Shown here one piece after another: positions 24,201-36,200 of a DNA stretch of 64,000 bases. Origin of the DNA: Meghimatium bilineatum (Eukaryota > Mollusca > Gastropoda > Stylommatophora > Philomycidae); the NCBI GenBank assembly GCA_034231615.1, contig CM067319.1, forward strand, positions 3,306,501 through 3,370,500, given 5' to 3'. Made by a program: the position numbers and the translations under genes. Numbering within the stretch: the stretch's first letter is position 1; each line of letters begins with the position of its first letter. The notes under the pieces were generated by a model. It was not told where the DNA came from and made no database searches. It saw nothing but the letters and a program-made list of their open reading frames with translations.

Positions 24201-27200
24201 CCAAAGATCGGACAAACCTATCCATTGTGCAAATGGTTACAAGATTGTGTTGATTATAATTTTGAGGATAACAAACAATAATTGATTGTTAGAGACACTT
24301 TTATAATATTGATTCTACACAACAGTACAATACTCTAGTCATTCAGAGTTTAGAGATACAGTTTATTTTTTAAACGTGGAGTGAAGTAGTACATAAAATA
24401 ACTTGTTCTCTAGACTTTTTTGTTTGTACTTCAGTCTTTGGTAATTATTTTATTTAAAGGAGCATACGATCGATCAATGGCAAGACTATGGTAGGTTATT
24501 AACTTCAGGGCATGTCTGGTCATCCTTACTCTAACTTTACCCCCAGGACAACATTGGTAAAGATAAGATTAATTTAAGTGTCTCGAACATTGAATGAATT
24601 AAAGTATGGTTGCTAGGTTATCTTGCTAAACTCATTACTTTCCCTTTTGTTCATATAGTTGCTTAAGTTTCCAGCTTTAATTAAGATCTGCTTTCAGATA
24701 AACTCTTAACAATAGAGAAGATCAAGAGAATGGAATCAAAGTTTGATTCCTGGTGTTTTGCCTAGGCTAATGTGTAGTCTGTGTTATCTAGTGTTTGCAG
24801 AGATCAAAATGAACAAAAATAGGTATAAGTGTTATGAAAATAAATCATCTAACAACGAGACATAGTGGCAGACGATGTTTCGACTAAAAAGCCTTCATCA
24901 GGACAAACAAAGACCACAGTTAACCAATCTTACATAGAATCACACATGGTTGTAATAGGAAGGAAAGAAAAGGGGAGAAGGATAATAACGAATGGACGAC
25001 GGAGGAAGCAGAGATAGGGCAGAATGACAAGGGAGAAAAAGGTGTGAGGGGAAGATAGTGGTAAGGAAGGGAAAGTGCACTGAAGAAGTGAAAATAAATA
25101 AGAGAGCATGCGGCAAACAAGAACCTAAGCGTAAGTATCTTTTACATCCCTGCCTTACACGTAGGTTCGTGTTTGCCGAACGCTCTCCCAACTCTCTGTC
25201 CTTGTTGATTCAACCTTTGTCTGATTTTATTGCCTCTAATTGCCCGAGGATATATTTTTTCTCGCCTCCGCGTCTTTCAGCGGGTTGATACTGGCCACTG
25301 TCTGCTATATAACCTGGTATATTTTACTTGCATTATATCTTATTTATTTCCCTCCTTACCACTATCTTTCCCTCACATCTTCTTCCCTGTCATTCTGCTC
25401 TCTCTGTGCTTCCTCCATAATCCATTCCCTATTTTCCTTCTTCCCTTTTCTTTCCTTCCTATCACAACCATGTGTGAATCTATGTAAGATTGGTTTACTG
25501 TGGTCTTTGCTTGTCCTGATAAAGACGTTTTACTCGAAACGTCGTCTGTCACTGTGTCTCGTTGTTATGTTTTATGACCTATTTTTGTTTTTTTGGGGAT
25601 ATTGGTCGTTACCCCAGCCACCGATTTACTGTTTAGGGTTGTTACCTGAGATTGGAATTTTTATCCCTTGTTTGCAGAGAGCTGGCTATACTTTGTATAA
25701 TATACACACACGTGGGAACGCACACACACACACACACCGATAGGTATGTATTTCCAGAGACTGACATGCAAAGAATCATGTCATAAGAGACGACTCAGGA
25801 GTAAGAGTGTCAAAGTGACAACTTCAGTGATAATGTATTACTGCCACTGATTACTAACATAGGACTAACTCATAAATATACAATAAGGTCAATGAAAAAA
25901 TAATAAAAAACACAAAGGAACAAGGACTATTTCCACGTTGCCGCCCAATAGGGATATTTATCAAGGAACAACCAGGAGCTAGAATTAAACACAGTACACG
26001 ATGACCATCGCTGTGATGACGCCTGCTCAAGACCCATTCTTGGACTGCATTAAAGGAGTCAAGCCATTCATCTGCTGAATACCTCGCGATTTAAAGAAAG
26101 TGACGGCTTCCTCTAAAATGGAAGACATCCCAGCTTGTGTCTGTAATTGATGCAGTCACATTGATTCAAAGCAGTCATCATAGGACTTGCTCAAGTTCTG
26201 TACAATCTCTCAAATAAACAAAAAATGTCAGAGAAACATCAATCTGCACGTAAAACTCTACCACTTGGCGCAGGCAACAAGAGTACAAAAACTGGTACTC
26301 CTTTGAAAGGGGGGTGGTCTATTATCATTCAGCATCATCATACATTGCTTAAAATTCCAGACAAGCAAAATGTACACTTACGTTGGACTTAAGTTTGTGG
26401 GCACATAATGATCTCACGTTTTGTGCTCTCACCGTTGACCATTTCTGACCACACAGACCATATGACTGCATTGTTTCAATGTGATCAGTCTACGGGATAA
26501 AGTAACAAACGGGGACATAGATAGGAAATAAAACTTCGCTAAACGGGAGGTTCTTGAAAAAAAATATAATCACATCGTTATTGTGGGAATTTTAATCATA
26601 ATTTTTTTTTCTGGGGGGGGGGGGGGGGTTCGGTAGGGGGAAGATACAATCGTCAATGTATCTGCTTTACTATCCTCATTTGTAGCACATGTCCTAGTTT
26701 AAAATGTCACGCTCCTCTGTGTTAGGGGTCGGGTTTATACCCATCAAACACCCCACTACCCCCCCCCCCCCCAACTCCTTGTATAAGTAAACATATACCC
26801 ATCAAACACCCCACTACCCCCCCTAACTCCTTGTATAAGTAAACATATACCCATCAAACACCCCACTACCCCCCCCCCCCCTAACTCCTTGTATAAGTAA
26901 ACATATACCCATCAAACACCCCACTACCCCCCCAACTCCTTGTATAAGTAAACATATACCCATCACACACCCCACTACCCCCCCAACTCCTTGTATAAGT
27001 AAACATATACCCATCAAACACCCCACTACCCCCCCCCCCCAACTCCTTGTATAAGTAAACATATACCCATCAAACACCCCACTACCCCCCCCCCCCCTAA
27101 CTCCTTGTATAAATAAACATATACCCATCAAACACCCCACTACCCCCCTAACTCCTTGTATAAGTAAACATATACCCATCAAACACCCCACTACCCCCCC

Positions 27201-30200
27201 CCAACTCCTTGTATAAGTAAACATATACCCATCAAACACCCCACTACCCCCCCAACTCCTTGTATAAGTAAACATATACCCATCAAACACCCCACTACCC
27301 CCCCAACTCCTTGTATAAGTAAACATATACCCATCAAACACCCCACTACCCCCCCTAACTCCTTGTATAAGTAAACATATACCCATCAAACACCCCACTA
27401 CCCCCCCTAACTCCTTGTATAAATAAACATATACCCATCAAACACCCCACTACCCCCCTAACTCCTTGTATAAGTAAACATATACCCATCAAACACCCCA
27501 CTACCCCCCCCCCCCAACTCCTTGTATAAGTAAACATATACCCATCAAACACCCCACTACCCCCCCCCCCCCCCCAACTCCTTGTATAAGTAAACATATA
27601 CCCATCAAACACCCCACTACCCCCCCAACTCCTTGTATAAGTAAACATATACCCATCAAACACCCCACTACCCCCCCCCCCCTAACTCCTTGTATAAGTA
27701 AACATATACCCATCAAACACCCCACTACCCCCCCCTAACTCCTTGTATAAGTAAACATATACCCATCAAACACCCCACTACCCCCCCCCCCCCCAACCCC
27801 TTGTATAAGTAAACATATACCCATCAAACACCCCACTACCCCCCCCCAACTCCTTGTATAAGTAAACATATACCCATCAAACACCCCACTACCCGCCCCC
27901 CAAATCCTTGTATAAGTAAACATATGAACGGAGTGTTACTATCTCATTGCTTCACTTTCATACCCGGAAAACACACGGGGGGGGGGGGGCTGATTGAGAA
28001 TGTTCGAATCCGGATCAACTCATCCAGCGCACAACATATGGACAACACACACTAACACCTTCAGTGATAGCAATGACTCATCTTGTACGTAATATATTGA
28101 CTGGACTCGGCTCTCTCATGGAATCAATACTTGACAATGCTTCCAGCTAACACTCCCCGTTTCTGTTTTGTTCTCAACTTTTATTTATTCTAGTATATAT
28201 TTTATTATCTAGTTTTTTTATATTTTCCATTTTTTTATGTTTCATCTGCTGATTCTTATTTTTCTTATTCGGAAAATTTAGTGACAATATATTTGCGTAC
28301 CAACGACTCCATTTTCCCGTTGTCTTTCGATGTCATGTTTGCTTGCCTTAGGCGTAGCATCTTGGCAACTGTCTTCTATCCTCTGTTAGAGGTAGCTAAT
28401 CGGTCATGTGTTGTCGAGTTGACTTGACATGTATGTAGTAATCTGCGACATATGTTTTTTAATGAGAAGAGTTGACTATCCCATCCCGTAGGTTAGTGAC
28501 CTAACAACTATACTAAGTCAGCTGTGTCCTGCCTAAAGGCCAGATACCGCATCTACGATGTAAATGACAATGCTTTCCGTTCTCTGAACTACATGCTGCT
28601 AACCAGCAGGAGTTAGTCAACGGAGGCAGAAGAAGAATAAATAGTTAATTCCGTTATTGACACTATTTCCATGTGAGTTTATTATTTCCTATTTTTCGTC
28701 TAATCTGCCAAAATCGTACTTGTTTTCTTAGAATGTTGAAATCCTCGCCGGAGCTATTTAGCAAGTGCTCTGTCACTTTCACATATCTGTATTTGTTAAT
28801 AATGAATGGTGGGGCTGCCGCCAACAGTGCACTGTCCGAGATAAGACCATTTGTGTCCCATAATATCGCTAAGTGGGGGACATTCCCATAAATGGTCACC
28901 TTGTCTGTCTATCCATCATCTAAGGGTGTATAAAATAAGTCTCCCAGTCAGTTCTTAGCTGTGCGTTCCTCGGATCTTACCAGAGAAGAAGGCACTTTCT
29001 TCCTTCTACTTTGATTACTCCCGTTTCTATCATACTCTGAACATGTACTTTGTCTCTTTCAGCATCCTCTTCTTCATCACTGTAGTACATCAATAGCTTC
29101 ATTAGTTTGTAGTACATCAATAGCTTCATTAGTTTGTAGTACATCAATAGCTTCATTACTTTGTAGTACATCAATAGCTTCATTAGTTTGTAGTACATCA
29201 ATAGCTTCATTAGTTTGTAGTACATCAATAGCTTCATTACTTTGTAGTACATCAATAGCTTCATTAGTTTGTAGTACATCAATAGCTTCATTAGTTTGTA
29301 GTACATCAATAGCTTCATTACTTTGTAGTACATCAATAGCTTCATTAGTTTGTAGTACATCAATAGCTTCATTAGTTTGTAGTACATCAATAGCTTCATT
29401 ACTTTGTAGTACATCAATAGCTTCATTAGTTTGTAGTACATCAATAGCTTCATTAGTTTGTAGTACATCAATAGCTTCATTACTTTGTAGTACATCAATA
29501 GCTTCATTAGTTTGTAGTACGTTATATGCTCAACTCTGGATTTATAAAGCTAAACCTAACTGTGCAGCTTATACCAACACAGAATATATCGCGTGTAACA
29601 GTGGAATCACTCTATATCGCATCATTTAATCACACACCCACATGTTCACATTTAACAACATTTGTCTTCAATATCCACAATTATTCAATCTTCATTTTAT
29701 TTACTGAATATATAACAAATGTCTGTTATTACAATCATATATCGTCGGTCCGGACTAAGTTGTTATGAGACTTTAGTGTATTCGGAGCCAGCCCGTATTC
29801 TGTATTCTAGAAATACAACTGTTTTAGCAGAGTGTAACCTGTTGACAGCAGAGCTAGCCACCTTCACCGACATGTTCTCATCTATCTATCTATTCGCTAA
29901 ACCCTTTGTTGCCTTTCACGTCAGGGGTAGAATAAATTTCTGGAGATGGCTCACGTGTGTGCTGAGTATATTGTAGAATTTGTTGCTTTTATTTCGATGG
30001 TCCACCGTTTTCGTGGTCGGCCTCTAGGTCTGCCTTCACTGTATCTGTGTAGCATAGCTTGCTGTGGTATGCTGTCTAATGGTAGTCTGCTTATGTGTGC
30101 AAACCATTTGATCTGTTGTCTCTTAATATATTACAAAATTGGGGTGGTGCCTGTTTTTTGTCTAATATCCTCATTCTTCACTCTATCTCTTAGCGATATT

Positions 30201-33200
30201 CCTAGGATTCTTCATTAGCATGCCATTTCAGCTGTCACAAGTTTACGTTTGTCTTGTGCTATCGTTGTATATGTTTGCTATTGGTAGCACATCGTTGGCA
30301 TAATGATCGTTATGAATAGTGTTATTTTAGTGTTTAAATCTACATTTTTGTTTCTGAAGATTGGTGTCATTTGTCCTAGAGCTTAGTAAGCTTTACTACA
30401 TCAGTTGTGTATTTCTTTTCTGCTCTTGCCGTCTATTGTTATATTGCTTCCTAGGTATGTGAATAATATCACTTGTTTGTTGTTTCAAATATATATTTTG
30501 GTGTTTCTTTCTGTTCTTCATATCTTAATTACTTCGGTCTTTTCTATATTTATTTTCATGTTAAAGGTTTGGCAAGTTTGATGTAATATGTCTGTTTGTC
30601 TTTGTAGTTGCTTTTTTTGGTCCTCTGCAAATAGCAATTCGTTTAAGTTATCCATCAAGTTGTTTTCCTCCGTTGTATTTGCTACTTTGCAGATGTGATC
30701 TATGTATGTTATCAACAATAGGGGGGGGGGAATGGTACACATCCCTGTCTCACTCCCGAGTGAATTTAGAAATTATTGGATTTACTTGTGCTCATTCTTA
30801 CTGCGTATCGACTATTGGCGTATATACTCTGACATAGGCTTATCAGATGTTGGGGAAACTCCACTTCTGTAGTGTTATCCATATATAGGTGTGCTCTATG
30901 CAATCTTTCAAAAGCTTTCTCTTGGTCCATGAAAGCCAAATATAAGTCATGTTTATGTTCTCGGTTTTTTTTGGGTTTTTTTTTGACGACGAAGATTGCT
31001 TCTGTACAGATTTTATTTTGTCCGATGTTCTTTTTTTCGTCAAGAATAAAGGAATTGTTATTACAGGCATAATATAACTGTACTGACAATATCTGCAAAG
31101 TTTTTGGCCAAGTGTAAACTCAACTATCTGTTGCCCAAATCAATTGTGTGTTCCATAACCCTCACCCCTTTACACAGCGATGTCTTTAAGACAACCGTAC
31201 ACTGGTCCTGGTGTCACATCAATTATATATATCAAGTGACATATTCTTTCCAGAACGTTGTCTTCGTCGTGAATACTCTGAACGCCTCTGTCCCGAAAAT
31301 CATTGACTCTGCAGTGGCCAGACATGTGCATCCATTTTTTGTTGTCGCTGGTCCATAATCTTCTTGGTTTTTCTCTTCTTCTCTGGTCTGACACTCTGCC
31401 CTCTAGAATCAGCCCCTCGATACCATCATGTTATCGTTTTAAGTGTCAAAAATACTGTAGCGTCTTTCTTATGATGGTAATTACACAACTGAAACTAACA
31501 TGTACCTCTGTTTGAAGTATTATTGGCTGTCTAGAGCTACCAGCTCATAGCTAATGGGATTATTTCATAATCAGCATCATTTCTTATAGTTGTTGTTGCC
31601 AGTTGTCAACGAACAGCGTAGTTGTCAGTATGACTCATATTGTCTACATATGTGTGCCAGCCTGCACTTTACCAGAGAATGCATCCGTCTATTATCTACA
31701 CAGACTGACTTGTATTCCCGCTATGATCCTCTGTACTGTACCGTTACTAGCTGAATTTGTAATCGATGTATCGGCGCAGTTCCTCATTAATTCCGTGTTA
31801 CAGGTATACAGTACTCAGTTTGGCTGTTGTTCCATCGCCTTGGTTATAAGTTTACATTGACAAGGAAATAAAGTATACATTATTGTTTATAATCACTAGT
31901 CACGTCTCTGATGTAGGTAGAGTCTCTGATGTAGGTAAAGTCTCTAATGTAGGTAAAGTCTCTGATGTAGGTAAAGTCTCTGATGTAGGTAAAGTCTCTG
32001 ATGTAGGTAAAGTCTCTGATGTAGGTAAAGTCTCTGATGTAGGTAAAGTCTCTGATGTAGGTAAAGTCTCTAATGTAGGTAAAGCCTCTGATGTAGGTAA
32101 AGTCTCTGATGTAGGTAAATTCTCTGATGTAGGTAAAGTCTCTGATGTAGGTAAAGTCTCTGATGTAGGTAAAGTCTCTGATGTAGGTAAAGTCTCTAAT
32201 GTAGGTAAAGTCTCTGATGTAGGTAAAGTCTCTAATTTAGGTAAAGCCTCTGATGTAGATAACTCAGTCGCTTTCTTCTTGCCGAACATGCTTATCACAG
32301 TTATCACTTAAACCGTAGATCCATAAATTCATATTGTATAACTTAATAGGAAAATTACGGTACTACTTCTTCTTTCTGGTTCTACAGACGAAGGCAGGCG
32401 TTGATATGAGTTTCATAAATGATCTGTACTGTGGTTACCAGCCACTAGACAATGCCGTTGAGCCTGTCTGTCAATCAGATGTGTCAGATGACCATAAATG
32501 TTTTTCTTGTGATCTAAATGAAAGGAAATAGGTACACGTGTTGCCAATATTTGTCAAGAAAACATGCTAACACCGAGACACAGTGACAGATACCCACCGA
32601 GACAGTGAAAGATACCCACCGAGACAATGACAGATACCCACCGAGACAGTGACAGATACCCACCGAGACACAGTGACAGATACCAACCGAGACAGTGACA
32701 GATACCCACCGAGACACAGCGACAGATACCCACCGAGACACAGTGACAGATATCCACCGAGACACAGTGACAGATATCCACCGAGACACAGTGACAGATA
32801 TCCACCGAGACACAGTGACAGATATCCACCGAGACACAGTGACAGATATCCACCGAGACACAGTGACAGATATCCACCGAGACACAGTGACAGATATCCA
32901 CCGAGACACAGTGACAGATATCCACCGAGACACAGTGACATATATCCACTGAGACATAGCGACAGACACCCACATACTTATAAGAAGTTTTATATTGGTA
33001 ACCAGCGCCGGATTTAGACTTGATAAGGCCCTAAGCATTTTCAGATATGGGGTCCTTTATAAGTCCAGATATTATATATGTCAGTGCCAAATGTGATTTT
33101 GTGAGGCCCTCCAAGAAAGTGGCTGCCCTAAGCTATAGCTTATACGTAAATACTGCACTGTTGAAAGTTTATGTTTGTGAAGCACAGATCTGAAGCTGGT

Positions 33201-36200
33201 GGGAAAGAGATATGCAAGTGTAATGTACGAACATGTCTGGCTAGAGTTGACACTCTTGATGATTATGTAGTTTTGGAGCATGGTCAACATGATCATTCAC
33301 TTGTTCATGGTAAAGTTGTTGTAGCAACTGCTCGAGAATACGTGAGGCGACATGTTGAAAACACAGAAGAAGGTACTAGGCACATTGTGTACAACATGCT
33401 TTAAGACAAGTGTCAATCCAGCATGCACACCTTCTACCTCAACAAGAATCTTTAACTATAGATATTTGCAGATATCGTCGGCAAAATGGAATCAATGATC
33501 AACACATTGACGAATATAGAAACACAATCGACGGCAGTCTCTTTCTGCGTGTGACTGAGCCATGTTTCGTTCTGTTTGCAGCACAGGAAGATGTTGACTT
33601 TCTTTTTCAGAGCAGACATTGGTTTGCTGATGGAACATTCCTAGTCACCCCAGAGGTACTCAATAAACTGTATACGACCCATGCATTTGAGAATGGTCAA
33701 ATAATCCCATGCGTATATGCAACTTTGCCTAGTCGTAGTCAAGCAATGTACCGCCGCCTGCTTCAGCATATCATGGAACTGGGAAGTAACGACAATTCAG
33801 TTCCATCGTCAATAGTTACTCATTTCGAATTAGCTGCAATTAAAGTAAAACTTTTGAATGTGCATTTCCACGAGCTCAAGTATCAGGATATTATTTTCAC
33901 TTTGGACAGTACCTTTGACGAAAACTACAGTCTGAGGATAAAACGAAGCTGTTCATCTCTGATGAAAATTATTCAGTCAGTCAACTGATGGCTTTGGCAT
34001 ACATTACTGTTTTCCAACAACTCAACAATATTGATAGTTTCTCAGATCTGGGTTTCCTCATCGATTACTTCAAAGATTTCTACATTGGACGGATTCGTGG
34101 TGGTCGCCGTTCGCAGCCTCGATTTTCAGTGAGCCTTTGGAATCAACAGAATCGTGTCATGAATAAACTGCCAAGAAGCAACAATGCCGCTGAAGGTTGG
34201 CACAATGCATTTAACTCAATGGTTAATGTATCTCATCCAACAGCAGGAAGACTTGCCCAGAAGTTACAACAACAACATACATCTGCACTTTTGAGATGTC
34301 AGATTGCCACTGGTCAACCAACAACAAAGAAACGAAAGATTTACCAACGTGTCGATGATGCTATTAAAACAATGGTTGAACGGTACGATCCAGTACAGCC
34401 TATCAACTTCTTGAAATACATAGCCCGTGTTTTGAACATTCATGTTGTATAGTTAACTCAATTAAAGAACTTCATTTCATGTCTATCATTTATGTGACAA
34501 TTCATATCATTTGAAGATTTTATTAGAATTATTTACTAGCTATATTGTTCATTTGTGTTTATTACAGTTTGTATAAAATATTTTATATATTATCTTTGTA
34601 TTTAGTCTTGGGGATATTTTTTCCTGGAAATAATTTGTCCTGTATATTTTGTCTGGTTACCATTTTGTCTCTCATTGTACAGTGGGCAGTTATATCTTAT
34701 TGTACAGTGGGCAGTTCTGTCTTATTGTACAATGGGCAGTTCTTTCTTATTGTACAGTGGGAAGTTCTTTCTTATGGTACAGTGGGCAACTCTATATGCC
34801 TTACGGTACAGTGGATAGTTTTGTCTTATGGTACAGTGGGCAGCTCCATATGTCTATGATACAGTGGGCAACTCTATATGCCTTATGGTACAGTGGACAG
34901 TTTTGTCTTATGGTACAGTGGACAGTTCTATATGTCTTATGGTACAGTCGGCAGTTCTTTCTTATGATACAGTGGGCGACTATATGCCTTATGGTACAGT
35001 GGGCAGATTTATATGTCTTATGATACAGTGGACAACTCTATATGCCTTATGGTACAGTGGACAACTCTATATGCCTTATGTTACAGGGGGCAGTTTTGTC
35101 TTATGGTACAGTGGGCAGTTCTTTTGTATGATACAGTGGGCAACTATATATGCCTTATGGTACAGTGGGCAGCTTTATATGTCGTATGGTACAGTGGGCA
35201 GCTTTATATGTCTTATGATACAGTGGGCAGCTCTATGTCTTATGGTAGAGTGGGCAGTTCCGTAAAATACGTACTTTGTTTTCTGCTTAATGTCCACAGG
35301 GGAACATTTCAGTGTCACAAACCCTGCTTCTTCAAATTGCTGCTCAGTAGGTCCCCCCTCTGACATTGTTGCTCAGTAACTCCCTCCTGACATTGCTGCT
35401 AAGTAACTTCATTGATATTGTTGCTCAGTAGCTCTCCCTGACATTGCTGCTCAGTGGCTCTCCTTATGGCATTGCTGCTCAATAGTTCCCATTAAAGGGC
35501 TAAAAAAACGTAGAGTTGACTACACTGTACTCGGATTGCCTCATATGTACTCCGTCCCTCTCATCAAGGCGGCACCGCTTGCCGAGAGAGCCACTCTTAG
35601 CACATACTTATTTAACTTCAAGTGATAATGTGCATGAATCCCCAACAAATTCACTTAATAAACACGACGATGCGAGCTGGATTCGAACCCGCGACCTCGT
35701 GAACACAAAGTAACGGCTTAACCACTACGCATACGAGATATCAGCACAAAGTCAGAACCTCAATGTTCCGGCTCGTCTGTACGGTATTAGTGTTTCTTGA
35801 CTACCCAATTCGTCGCCCTGTTCCCCTCCATTTTTTCAATCCTAGCTCTGCATTTAACACCAAAATTTCATTTTAGCCTAACAAATTACCCTTCTCACGA
35901 TATGTACTTTAAAATCTATCCTGTCGGGATTTAAACCCTTTCGCTTTTGATTTATGAATCTAGCAGACTAATCATAGTGCCACGCCATACTGCTGAAGCC
36001 TAACGATACAAAAACACATGGCAACACGTCATTTGCAACCATTTTTGTTGAAATTGAGCAGCTTTGTCGTGTTTGAAAATGTCCAGGAGCAAAATACATG
36101 GTTAAGTTCTCTCACAATCTACATAAATTAGCCAGATTTTTGTGTGTGCCGATTTAACATCATGTGAAAGTAGTGCTATCATTTTTCTCTTCCTCGATTA

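Noticed and set aside
26823..27923. Long minus-strand frames of repeated [17 protein letters not shown] peptide
   Set aside because: They run entirely through the C-tract minisatellite and change register with tract length; no start context, splice site or non-repeat domain.
28977..29507. 176-codon minus-strand frame (MKLLMYYK repeats)
   Set aside because: Product of a 27-bp array without stop codons in that register.
31883..32311. Frames open on both strands (SDVGKV and TSETLP repeats)
   Set aside because: An 18-bp tandem repeat keeps both strands open; no evidence of expression or domain.
32394..32531. Short frame after TTCTACAG ([20 protein letters not shown])
   Set aside because: An acceptor-like sequence is present, but the peptide matches nothing I know and no donor or partner exon is evident; left unannotated.
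32514..33038. Up to 174-codon frames on both strands in the 24-bp array
   Set aside because: Same reason: the period is a multiple of three and lacks stops.
35515..35740. tRNA gene on the minus strand
   Set aside because: A and B boxes are present, but a complete cloverleaf with acceptor stem is not seen and a non-tRNA body follows, so it is a SINE.
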